Below are positions 1 through 6,582 of a stretch of DNA of 7,069 nt, piece by piece. The notes beneath the pieces are model-generated. The model saw nothing but the letters and a program-made list of their open reading frames with translations, was not told where the DNA came from and made no database searches. Position numbers and translations under genes: made by a program. Source of the stretch: an uncultured Rhodocyclaceae bacterium (lineage in GTDB: Bacteria > Pseudomonadota > Gammaproteobacteria > Burkholderiales > Rhodocyclaceae); NCBI GenBank assembly GCA_903950295.1, contig CAJBAP010000473.1, positions 1 through 7,069 of the forward strand, written 5' to 3'. Positions within the stretch are counted from its first letter, which is position 1; every line of letters begins with the position of its first letter.

Positions 1-2
1 AT

Positions 3-3000
3 GCCGGAGGAAACTTGAGTTTAGGCACGTCTACCGTCAGCGGATACTGCACGCCAAGCAATGCGCAATGTCTGAACGGAGTGACCGGGGGATGTACCTC
101 CAGCACGGTGGGATACGCCACAACGGTGACCTGCTCCAGCAACGGTACTTTCACGCCGCCGTCTGCTGTCACGTTGGCGCTGGTCGAGGCCTGGGGCGGT
201 GGCGGTGGTGGCGGGGCGGCTAGGGGTAACCCGGCCAAGGGCGGTGGCGGGGCGGGCGGTCAATATGCCAGCAAGGGTGCCTCGGTCGCGGTAGGGACGA
301 CCTACTCGATCACCGTCGGGGCCGGTGGCACCGGTGGAACAACAGCGGCAGGGGGGAGTGGCGGTGATTCCACCTTTGGCGGAAGCACCGTGGTGGCAAA
401 GGGCGGCCAGGGTGGTGGCGGGGCGACGACGGATGGTGGCGATGGTACCGCTGGCGCGGGATCGACGACCAGTGGCGTGGGAACTACCGTTTATCGGGGC
501 GGGAACGGGGTTGCAGGTAGCGCCGGAGGCAGTTGCAACACTAGTGGTGCGGGCGGCGGCGGTGCTGGGAGCGGTGGCGCTGGTGGTGATGCTGCCGGGA
601 ATACCGGGGGAACCGGTACGGCGACGGGTGGCGGCGCTGGCGGTAATGCCTCCAACGGCAGTAACGCTGGAGGCGCAGGAAGTGTGCGTGGCGGCGGCGG
701 GGGAGGAGCTTGTGCAGAATCCAACGGCGATCAAACCGGGGGAGCGGGCGCCGCCGGGCGTGTCGTCCTGACCTACTCGACGGGTCTTCCGGCACCCACC
801 GCCATCTTCACGCTGGACGACCAGACCTGGAACGACAGTTCCGGCAATGGCTACAACGGTGCGGTGGGCGGACTGACGGCAGGCACTGCGCCCACGTTCG
901 ATAGCACTACCCCTGCAGTCGGCACCACCACCGGTACCTGCGGCTACCGCGCATTCAATCGTCCGGACAAGACCTACATCTACCTGCCGACGGCTTTCCC
1001 CAACCTGGGAGCGAGCGGGCAGGCGTTTACCATTACGGCATGGATTCGTACCACCGACAATACCCAGTCGGGGCAGCGCATCCTGATCGATGATGAAAAC
1101 GATTCCAGCGGCTACGGCTTTAGTCTGGGGGACGCTGGCACAGGGATGGTGCGGTTCTTCACGCGCGGTGCTTCTTCGGCGCTGATCCTCGATACCCCCA
1201 ATGTCGTTGCCAACAATACTTGGTACTTCGTGGCGGCAGTTGCGGATGTGCCGACCAAGACAAAACACATTTATGTCTTCAGTGCTGCAGGCGCCCTGCT
1301 GAGTCACGTCAGCGCAACGTGGACAGAGAGCAGCTTTGGTTCGGACAGCGGCGTGGTGTCGATCGGCGGCGAGACTAATGCTTCGGGTGAGAACAACGGT
1401 TCGTTTGGTTTTGCCGGCAACATTGACGAAGTCCGCGTCTATCCGGCGGCACTCGCACAAATCAACCTGGCAGACGTCCTGGCCATCACGCGTACCTGCC
1501 CCACTGTGGTTGCACCATACAAGTTCAATGCGTGCGACGTCACCTCGCCCAAGTGTGTGCCAACCATCCTGCCTTCGGTGACTTATGCGACGCTTGCGGA
1601 CAAGGCAGTCGGCCAGTCATTCAATCTGGATTTGGTGGCGCTGCTCTCGGGCGGCACACTGAACAGCAGTTTCAATGGCACAGCCCAGATCGACCTCGTC
1701 GCCAATACCAGTGCCGGTGTTGCACTTGGCGCGAAGAATTGTCCGGTCAGTCAGACGGCAACGATTGCGTTGGGCAACAAGACCTTTGCTTCCGGCCGTG
1801 TTTCGGCCGCCGTTCCCAGTCAGGGCACGTCGTACGCCGATGTGCGGGTCAAATTTACCTGTAGCGCAGCTCAATGTGGCACGACGACGACGGAGTGCTC
1901 CACCGACAATTTCGCCATAGCAATCTCGGGGCCGGATCATGTCGAGATTGTTCACGATGGCCAAGGGGGTGTTTGCTCGGGAGATACGGTTACGCTCAAG
2001 GCCTGTGCTGACGCAGCCTGCAGCAGTCTTTATACAGGCGGTGGTGTATCCGTCTCTCTGACGCCTGCCACTGGTTGGACGAGCAACCCAGTGACGATTG
2101 GTACTAGCGGTACGGCAAGCGCCACCTATACGACAGACCTGGCGGGTACGACGCGCTACGCCATCACTTCACACACGTTTCTGTGTGATAACACCAGTAC
2201 GGCGACGGCAAGCAACGCCACCACCGAATGCGACGTTGCATTTGCCAACAACGAGTTTGTGATTGCGGCGACGGATAGCCTAGGAAATATTCCTGTCGCC
2301 GGCCGGCCGCATCGGATGACGCTAACCGCATATCGCCAGCAGGCCGGGCAGTGTGGCATTGCCACCAACTACCGGAACAACAAGACGCTGAAGGCCTGGT
2401 ATTCCAATGGCGCGGGTGTGACCCCTTCGCCCCTGCCCACATTGTCTCTCTCAGCTGACTGTAGTGGTGCCATCCCTGCATCGGGTTTGCCTGCGACAGA
2501 ACCGGGAAGCACGAATGTGACGCTGAACTTTACCAATGGGGTGGTCGATCCTCTCTATCTTTGTACGGGGGATGTCGGCAAGTTTTCTCTTGTGTTCAAG
2601 GATGCAAGCCCGACCATCCTGACGGCGACTTCCCCGACCCTGACCGTGCGGCCATACGGCTTCAAAATGACCGGGCTGACTTGTTCCGCCCCATTCACCG
2701 GTGCCGCCGGCTTCTGCCCCGGCGGGGAATCATTTACTGGCACAGTGACCGCCGTGCGTTACGACAGCACCGCTACGAATAACCTTGGCGCTGCCACGCC
2801 GAGTTTTGGTAAGGAAGTTCCACCGCAAACCGTCAGTTTCGCCGCCAGCAGCATGGTTACGCCGAGCGATGGTACCGTGGCTTCACTGTCTTCCAGCGTA
2901 GGCGCATTCAATGGCAGTGGTGTGGCAACCGGCACGTTCTCCTGGCCGGAAGTGGGCAGTTTCAACGTTCAGCCCAGCGTAAATTATCTGGGAGTTGGCG

Positions 3001-4016
3001 ATTTGATTTCTGCTGGCAAAACCGACAGTGAAACCGCCGCTGGCGCTATCGGCCGCTTTCACCCCTACCGCTACGTTATTGCCAACAATGGCTCGGTGGA
3101 AGGTTATGCCACCTGTGACCTGACCTATGCCGGCCAACCCTTCCAGTTGGGTATCACGCTCACACCGAAACTCAAGGATGGCATCACCACGCCAGTTAAT
3201 TTTGGCAAGTCTGAGTACACATGGCGCCCGACAGGTGCTGCCTTCTCGATTGTGGCGGAGAACAATAATCTGGGTACGAACCTGGGCGGCAACATCAAGA
3301 CCTACCCGGGCGCGGCGATCCCCAGTTTTGCCCCAACCTGGTCAGGTTCTGTTGCAACACTGGCCGCCGCCAACTACGCTTACGGCCGTTCTGCACTGTT
3401 TCCCCCGCTTGACGCCCTCAAGATTGGCATTGCCTTTGCAGACAATAGCGGCGACAAAGTGCCTGCGGCCGGAAATGACATGAATCCTGGCACCACGGGA
3501 GCTTGCTTGTTGTCGACCGACTCTGGCTATCCGTGCACGGCCCAATCATTGATCGACACCCGAGTTCGTTATGGGCGCCTGCGTCTGATCAACGCCTATG
3601 GCTCGGAACTTCTGCAATCGCGAGTTGAGTATCGGACCGAATACTGGGACGGCAACCATTGGTTGACTAATACGGTGGATACATCGTGTAGCGGAATCGC
3701 TCCCGCAAATGTCGCCACCGGGGGGCTCACGATTGCCGGGAGCCCAAGCTTCAGTAACGGTGCAGGATTTATCACCTTCAATACCGAAGCTGCGGGGAGC
3801 TACGATATCGCGATTAACCTCGGTGCTACCGGGACCGCGAACGTCCATTCCTGCAATGCTACCAATCCGCCGACAACCGCCGCCAACATGCCCTGGTTGC
3901 AGGGTTACTGGTCGTCCAATTGCAACACCACACCGGCCTGGGCGCAAGACCCCAATGCCCGCATCAAGCTCGGTTCGCCCAAGGCGCCCTACATCTTTCT
4001 GCGCGAGAGGTATTGA
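3..4016 (+). CDS. mshQ: MSHA biogenesis protein MshQ-like giant surface protein (Gly-rich + LamG + DUF6701), 5'-partial
   Basis: Residues are counted from the TTG at 15. The reading frame is open to the left edge and the visible N-terminus has no signal peptide, so the true start lies upstream. Visible domains, in order: a Cys-containing segment (1-45); a glycine-rich domain (about 38-255, 42% Gly over 61-250) opening with VEAWGGGGGGG and closing with GRVVLTY; a LamG/concanavalin-like jelly roll (about 258-485, with FTITAWIRT and GNIDEVRVYPAAL); Ig-like, beta-rich segments (about 495-740, including HDGQGGVCSGDTVTLKAC); and a C-terminal DUF6701 module (about 740-1333) with RYGRLRLINAYGSELL, EYWDG and the terminal GSPKAPYIFLRERY. 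I count 30 cysteines, which suits an exported, disulfide-bonded protein. The DUF6701 C-terminus is the hallmark of MshQ. A role as pilus-borne adhesin is inferred from LamG, the Gly-rich domain and the neighbouring minor-pilin genes. The family call is strong; the exact function is not known from sequence. Confidence 0.9.
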   Translation, partial: AGGNLSLGTSTVSGYCTPSNAQCLNGVTGGCTSSTVGYATTVTCSSNGTFTPPSAVTLALVEAWGGGGGGGAARGNPAKGGGGAGGQYASKGASVAVGTTYSITVGAGGTGGTTAAGGSGGDSTFGGSTVVAKGGQGGGGATTDGGDGTAGAGSTTSGVGTTVYRGGNGVAGSAGGSCNTSGAGGGGAGSGGAGGDAAGNTGGTGTATGGGAGGNASNGSNAGGAGSVRGGGGGGACAESNGDQTGGAGAAGRVVLTYSTGLPAPTAIFTLDDQTWNDSSGNGYNGAVGGLTAGTAPTFDSTTPAVGTTTGTCGYRAFNRPDKTYIYLPTAFPNLGASGQAFTITAWIRTTDNTQSGQRILIDDENDSSGYGFSLGDAGTGMVRFFTRGASSALILDTPNVVANNTWYFVAAVADVPTKTKHIYVFSAAGALLSHVSATWTESSFGSDSGVVSIGGETNASGENNGSFGFAGNIDEVRVYPAALAQINLADVLAITRTCPTVVAPYKFNACDVTSPKCVPTILPSVTYATLADKAVGQSFNLDLVALLSGGTLNSSFNGTAQIDLVANTSAGVALGAKNCPVSQTATIALGNKTFASGRVSAAVPSQGTSYADVRVKFTCSAAQCGTTTTECSTDNFAIAISGPDHVEIVHDGQGGVCSGDTVTLKACADAACSSLYTGGGVSVSLTPATGWTSNPVTIGTSGTASATYTTDLAGTTRYAITSHTFLCDNTSTATASNATTECDVAFANNEFVIAATDSLGNIPVAGRPHRMTLTAYRQQAGQCGIATNYRNNKTLKAWYSNGAGVTPSPLPTLSLSADCSGAIPASGLPATEPGSTNVTLNFTNGVVDPLYLCTGDVGKFSLVFKDASPTILTATSPTLTVRPYGFKMTGLTCSAPFTGAAGFCPGGESFTGTVTAVRYDSTATNNLGAATPSFGKEVPPQTVSFAASSMVTPSDGTVASLSSSVGAFNGSGVATGTFSWPEVGSFNVQPSVNYLGVGDLISAGKTDSETAAGAIGRFHPYRYVIANNGSVEGYATCDLTYAGQPFQLGITLTPKLKDGITTPVNFGKSEYTWRPTGAAFSIVAENNNLGTNLGGNIKTYPGAAIPSFAPTWSGSVATLAAANYAYGRSALFPPLDALKIGIAFADNSGDKVPAAGNDMNPGTTGACLLSTDSGYPCTAQSLIDTRVRYGRLRLINAYGSELLQSRVEYRTEYWDGNHWLTNTVDTSCSGIAPANVATGGLTIAGSPSFSNGAGFITFNTEAAGSYDIAINLGATGTANVHSCNATNPPTTAANMPWLQGYWSSNCNTTPAWAQDPNARIKLGSPKAPYIFLRERY

Positions 4017-4019
4017 AAG

Positions 4020-4039
4020 GTCGGCGCTGACGGGACGGC
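4020..4039 (+). repeat. Intergenic 20-nt direct repeat, copy 1 (after mshQ)
   Basis: This 20-mer (GTCGGCGCTG, then A, then CGGGACGGC) begins three bases after the mshQ stop codon. It matches positions 6471-6490 at 19 of 20 bases; the single difference is A here and G there. Both copies follow a stop codon in a TGAAA context. It could be a dispersed genomic repeat, a remnant of rearrangement, or part of a 3'-end RNA structure. A short imperfect stem is possible (GTC with GAC around GGCGCT) but is too weak to call a terminator. Confidence 0.75.
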
Positions 4040-4043
4040 AAAC

Positions 4044-4049
4044 TATAAT
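4044..4049 (+). promoter_or_regulatory. Possible -10 element of a mshC-D-O-P promoter
   Basis: A perfect TATAAT lies 60 bases upstream of the mshC start, between mshQ and mshC. No matching -35 sits at 16-18 bp: the 17-bp position reads TCGGCG, inside the repeat. TTGAAA at 4013-4018 is too far away (25 bp) and overlaps the mshQ stop. No extended -10 TG is present. A promoter here would uncouple the minor-pilin genes from mshQ, but it would probably need an activator. Weak evidence on its own. Confidence 0.35.
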
Positions 4050-4096
4050 CGGAGCAGGTTTTCGATCTGACCGGGGACGATGGTGACCTTTCTGTT

Positions 4097-4101
4097 GAGG
4101 T
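4097..4101 (+). promoter_or_regulatory. Ribosome binding site of mshC
   Basis: GAGGT lies 8 bases before the ATG at 4110. It decides the start: the in-frame ATG at 4080 would give a 16-residue leader, whereas 4110 gives a short, charged six-residue leader typical of type IV prepilins. It is the only clear Shine-Dalgarno site among the four minor-pilin genes. Confidence 0.7.
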
Positions 4102-4109
4102 GTGCACAA

Positions 4110-4598
4110 ATGCGGTATCAACGCGGCTTCACGATGATCGAGTTGATCGTGATCATGATCATCGTCGGCATCATGGCCGTTGCCGTGCTGCCGCGTTTTG
4201 ACCTACTCAAGGGGTTCGATGAGGCCGGCTATCGCGACAAGGTGAAATCAACCCTGGAGTACGCCAGAAAGTCGGCGGTGGCGCAACGACGACATGTCAA
4301 GATTGCAACAGCCTCCAATGGTATGACTCTGATGATTTCGTCGATCGACCCGGACACTGTTACTGCCGCAAGCTGGCCCATCAGTTTTGCGCGTTCCCTC
4401 GTTCTGCCCGGCGGCAGTACCAATGCAGTCACACCTCCAAGCGGAGGCATTCTGACCGCAACGGTTTCCCCGCTTGCCTTCGATCCCCTCGGGCGTCCGC
4501 TCAATGGCACGACGGGTGTGGCACTGACTGCCGCTGCAACGTTCAACGTATCGGGCAACACAGTGACCGTCGAAGCAGAAACCGGCTATGTCCACTGA
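4110..4598 (+). CDS. mshC: MSHA minor pilin MshC (GspH/FimT-like prepilin)
   Basis: A 162-residue type IV prepilin. The leader MRYQRG ends in the prepilin peptidase site G6^F7, with Glu at +5 (E11). A hydrophobic helix follows (about 8-28), ending in the LPRF motif usual in MshA/MshC proteins. The globular part has a GspH-like N-terminal stretch (KVKSTLEYARKSAVAQRR) and the FDPLGRP motif at 124-130, seen in MshC-like pilins, and ends in ETGYVH. It contains no cysteine, unlike its three downstream partners. The start at 4110 is preferred over ATG 4080 because of the GAGGT site and leader length. The end overlaps mshD by 11 nt. It would be processed by PilD-type peptidase and act in the inner membrane and pilus as a minor subunit. 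MshA, the major pilin, is the main alternative; the FDPLGRP motif and the D-O-P context argue for MshC. Confidence 0.85.
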   Translation: MRYQRGFTMIELIVIMIIVGIMAVAVLPRFDLLKGFDEAGYRDKVKSTLEYARKSAVAQRRHVKIATASNGMTLMISSIDPDTVTAASWPISFARSLVLPGGSTNAVTPPSGGILTATVSPLAFDPLGRPLNGTTGVALTAAATFNVSGNTVTVEAETGYVH

Positions 4599-5178
4599 TC
4601 GCCGCCAGCGTGGCTTCACGCTCATCGAGTTGATCATGTTCATCGTCATTGTCGGTGTGGCGTTGGCCGGTGTGCTGACGGTGTTCAACGTCACCACGAA
4701 ATCCAGCGCCGACCCGATGGTAAGGAAGCAGGCGCTGGCGATTGCCGAGGCGTTGCTGGAGGAGGTAATGTTGCAGCCGTTTACTTGGTGTGATCCAAGT
4801 GATGCAACTGCAGCGACGGCGACGAGTGCGACTATCGGTGCGAGCGCCTGTACAGCTACCGTCCAAGGACTCGGTGCTGGTGGTAGTGCCCGTATTGCCA
4901 ATACCGATAACGTCGGTGACTACGCCGGTGTTACGTTAAATCCGGTCACTTCTGCCGATGGGGCAAATGCTTATTCTGGCTACACCGGTGCAATTACCCT
5001 TACCCCTGAAAGCTTGGGCCCATCTGGCTCGCAAATTAGCTCTGCCGCATGCGCTTCGGCAACTGACTGTGGTGCAATGAACGTACTGCGTATTTCGGTA
5101 ACCGTCAGTCGGAGCGGGACAGATAGTATTACCGTCGAAGGTTACCGCACCCGCCATTCGCCGAACATGCTGCCATGA
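4588..5178 (+). CDS. mshD: MSHA minor pilin MshD (GspI/PilV-like prepilin)
   Basis: A 196-residue prepilin with leader MSTDRRQRG, cleavage G9^F10 and Glu+5 (E14), then a hydrophobic helix (about 11-33). Segments I recognise as typical of MshD are DPMVRKQALAIAEALLEEVM (43-62), QPFTWCDP (63-70), DNVGDYAGV (about 107-115) and the C-terminal VEGYRTRHSPN. Cysteines lie at 68, 88, 155 and 161, enough for two disulfides in the periplasm. The start overlaps the end of mshC by 11 nt with no Shine-Dalgarno site, which suggests translational coupling. The stop shares ATGA with mshO. Its role is a minor pilin in assembly or tip formation of an MSHA-type pilus; this is family knowledge, not shown here. 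Confidence 0.88.
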   Translation: MSTDRRQRGFTLIELIMFIVIVGVALAGVLTVFNVTTKSSADPMVRKQALAIAEALLEEVMLQPFTWCDPSDATAATATSATIGASACTATVQGLGAGGSARIANTDNVGDYAGVTLNPVTSADGANAYSGYTGAITLTPESLGPSGSQISSAACASATDCGAMNVLRISVTVSRSGTDSITVEGYRTRHSPNMLP

Positions 5179-6002
5179 CACGCCATCCCCGCTCATCCGC
5201 CGGCTTCACTTTGGTTGAGATGATCATGGTGATTGTCATCACCGGCATCATCGCGGGCATGGTGGCGGTGTTCATCACCGCCCCGGTGCAAGGTTATGTC
5301 GATTCGGTGCGGCGCGCCGAGTTGACCGATGCGGCGGATGTGGCCTTGCGGCGCATGACCCGCGATGTGCGGCTGGCGTTACCGAATAGCTTGCGAACAG
5401 TGACTAATGGATTCGAGTTCATCATGACTAAATCAGGAGGGCGCTATCGTGCCGATGGAGATGGATCTACCGGCGGCAACTTCTTGAGCTTCACGTCTTC
5501 TGCCAGTACCGATTTCGATGTGCTTGGCCCCATGCCGACCATGGCAGCAAATGACTACATCGTCGTCTACAACCTCGGTTCTGCGCCGGCGAACGCTTAT
5601 GATTGCTCTGCTACTCCACCCGGCTGCAACGTTGCACGGATTGCCAGCTTTCCATCGACCAATACGGTGCGGCTCGCCAGCAACGTCTTCGCCGCGCAAA
5701 CCCCGCCCTTGCCTTCGCCGGATGCGCGCCTTCAGGTGGTCGATAAAAACGAACAAGTGGTCCGCTACACCTGCGACGGCACAAGCCTGACGCGAGCCAC
5801 TTTGTGCAGTCTTGGTACTACAGGTTGCACGGCCAGCAGTGCGACATTGGCCGGTGGTGGTACGATGACTGCTGCCTGCACTATCGACTACACCTCCGCC
5901 GCTATCGGCCGCAACGGCCTACTCTTTTTCCAACTGACGCTCACCCAGAGCGGTGAATCTGTCACCCTCTTTCAACAAATCCACATCGATAACACGCCAT
6001 GA
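5175..6002 (+). CDS. mshO: MSHA minor pilin MshO (GspJ/PilW-like prepilin)
   Basis: A 275-residue prepilin. Leader MTRHPRSSAG is cut at G10^F11 with Glu+5 (E15); the hydrophobic helix covers about 12-36. Next comes a conserved amphipathic stretch, RRAELTDAADVALRRMTRDVRLALPNSLR (46-74), characteristic of MshO and of PilW/GspJ-type pseudopilins. The middle has DYIVVYNLG (127-135), and QVVRYTC (194-200) leads into a paired Cys region. There are six cysteines: 144, 151, 200, 211, 218 and 235. It overlaps mshD and mshP through ATGA at both ends and lacks a Shine-Dalgarno site, so translation probably depends on ribosomes arriving from upstream. Predicted to be a minor subunit of the MSHA pilus, in the inner membrane before assembly. 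Confidence 0.9.
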   Translation: MTRHPRSSAGFTLVEMIMVIVITGIIAGMVAVFITAPVQGYVDSVRRAELTDAADVALRRMTRDVRLALPNSLRTVTNGFEFIMTKSGGRYRADGDGSTGGNFLSFTSSASTDFDVLGPMPTMAANDYIVVYNLGSAPANAYDCSATPPGCNVARIASFPSTNTVRLASNVFAAQTPPLPSPDARLQVVDKNEQVVRYTCDGTSLTRATLCSLGTTGCTASSATLAGGGTMTAACTIDYTSAAIGRNGLLFFQLTLTQSGESVTLFQQIHIDNTP

Positions 6003-6466
6003 AAAACGTGCGCGGGCTCGCCCTCGTTTCCGCCATCTTTATCCTCGTCGTGCTGGCGGCGCTGGGGGCATTCATCCTCAATATCTCCACCAACCAGCAG
6101 ATCGGTTCGGCGCTGGACGTCCAAGGTGTGCGTGCATATCAGGCGGCGCGGGCGGGGATTGAGTGGGGGGTTTATCAGGTGCAGTCCTCTACTGGTTATC
6201 GTTTCGGCTACGACTGTCCGACGACTGATACGGGCTCGCAATGCCCCAATAGACGCAGTTGTACCGCTGCCTCCGGTTCCGCCTCGGGTTCGTTTCCTGT
6301 ATTTGGCTTTACCGTTGATGTCACATGCTTCCCATCGACTCCAGCGGTTTCAGGCGAGCCAATTATTTACACCATCACTGCTACAGCCTGTAGCACGACG
6401 GGCGCTTGCCCCAACCCATCCCCCGGCAACCTCTACGTCGAACGCCGACTAACAGTCACATTCTGA
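5999..6466 (+). CDS. mshP: MSHA minor pilin-like protein MshP (PilX/GspK-like N-terminus)
   Basis: A 155-residue protein beginning MKNVRG, then a hydrophobic helix (about 7-29, LALVSAIFILVVLAALGAF) as in PilX N-terminal family proteins. Residue +5 after Gly6 is Ser, not Glu, as expected for the MshP/PilX/GspK class, which often caps a pseudopilus. An amphipathic part (VRAYQAARAGIEWGVYQVQ, 44-62) is the conserved PilX-like block. The rest is short and Cys-rich: cysteines at 73, 82, 88, 110, 131 and 137. The start sits in ATGA shared with the mshO stop, with no Shine-Dalgarno site. It is the last gene of the C-D-O-P run here, where in Vibrio and Shewanella mshQ would follow. Function is inferred as tip or priming minor pilin. 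Confidence 0.85.
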   Translation: MKNVRGLALVSAIFILVVLAALGAFILNISTNQQIGSALDVQGVRAYQAARAGIEWGVYQVQSSTGYRFGYDCPTTDTGSQCPNRRSCTAASGSASGSFPVFGFTVDVTCFPSTPAVSGEPIIYTITATACSTTGACPNPSPGNLYVERRLTVTF

Positions 6467-6470
6467 AAAA

Positions 6471-6490
6471 GTCGGCGCTGGCGGGACGGC
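6471..6490 (+). repeat. Intergenic 20-nt direct repeat, copy 2 (after mshP)
   Basis: It starts four bases after the mshP stop and is identical to 4020-4039 except for one base (G instead of A at position 11). The copies are in the same orientation, about 2.45 kb apart, and bracket mshC-D-O-P. Here the 3' part overlaps a small dyad, GGAC GGC GTCC (6484-6494), that copy 1 lacks. No T-tract follows closely, so this is not a convincing intrinsic terminator. Confidence 0.75.
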
Positions 6491-6547
6491 GTCCGGAAGA
6501 ATACCCCCCCAATCCCCGTCTTTTCCCCGGTTGCTTCTTGCTCCCAC

Positions 6548-6562
6548 CGGCAATAATTGCCG
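6548..6562. promoter_or_regulatory. Perfect 15-bp dyad (CGGCAAT-A-ATTGCCG) upstream of flhB
   Basis: Seven-base arms are perfectly complementary around a single central A at 6555, and the element ends 20 bases before the flhB ATG. Its form suits a dimeric regulator's operator or a small hairpin in the flhB leader. The A/T centre overlaps where a weak -10 could lie, downstream of TTGCTT (6531-6536), but no good sigma-70, sigma-28 or sigma-54 promoter could be fitted. The site is seen directly; its function is open. Confidence 0.5.
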
Positions 6563-6582
6563 CATGAGTGGACGATTCCCCT

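Noticed and set aside
6..17. GGAGG at 6-10 followed by TTG at 15 as an apparent ribosome binding site and start of mshQ
   Set aside because: Spacing is only 4 bases, TTG is rare as a start, the frame is open upstream, and no signal peptide follows. It reads as Gly-Gly-Asn-Leu inside the gene.
491..724. Proline-rich minus-strand reading frame opposite the glycine-rich region
   Set aside because: It is the reverse complement of GGN glycine codons; the low-complexity Pro/Ala content and lack of a start context mark it as a shadow.
21..1460. Long (479-codon) minus-strand open frame opposite mshQ
   Set aside because: The composition is Arg/Ala/Thr-rich with no recognisable domain. The + strand frame has clear Gly-rich and LamG domains, so this is a GC-driven shadow.
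4080..4109. ATG at 4080 as the start of mshC
   Set aside because: It would add a ten-residue extension with hydrophobic and Cys residues to the prepilin leader; ATG 4110 has a better-spaced GAGGT and a standard short basic leader.
6504..6510. Run of seven C residues between mshP and flhB, considered as a phase-variation tract
   Set aside because: It is short, lies far from any recognised promoter element or coding frame, and there is no evidence of length variation from one sequence.
6484..6525. GGAC-GGC-GTCC dyad followed by TTTT (6521-6524) as a mshP terminator
   Set aside because: The stem is only 4 bp and the T run is about 26 bases away, so it does not have the form of an intrinsic terminator.
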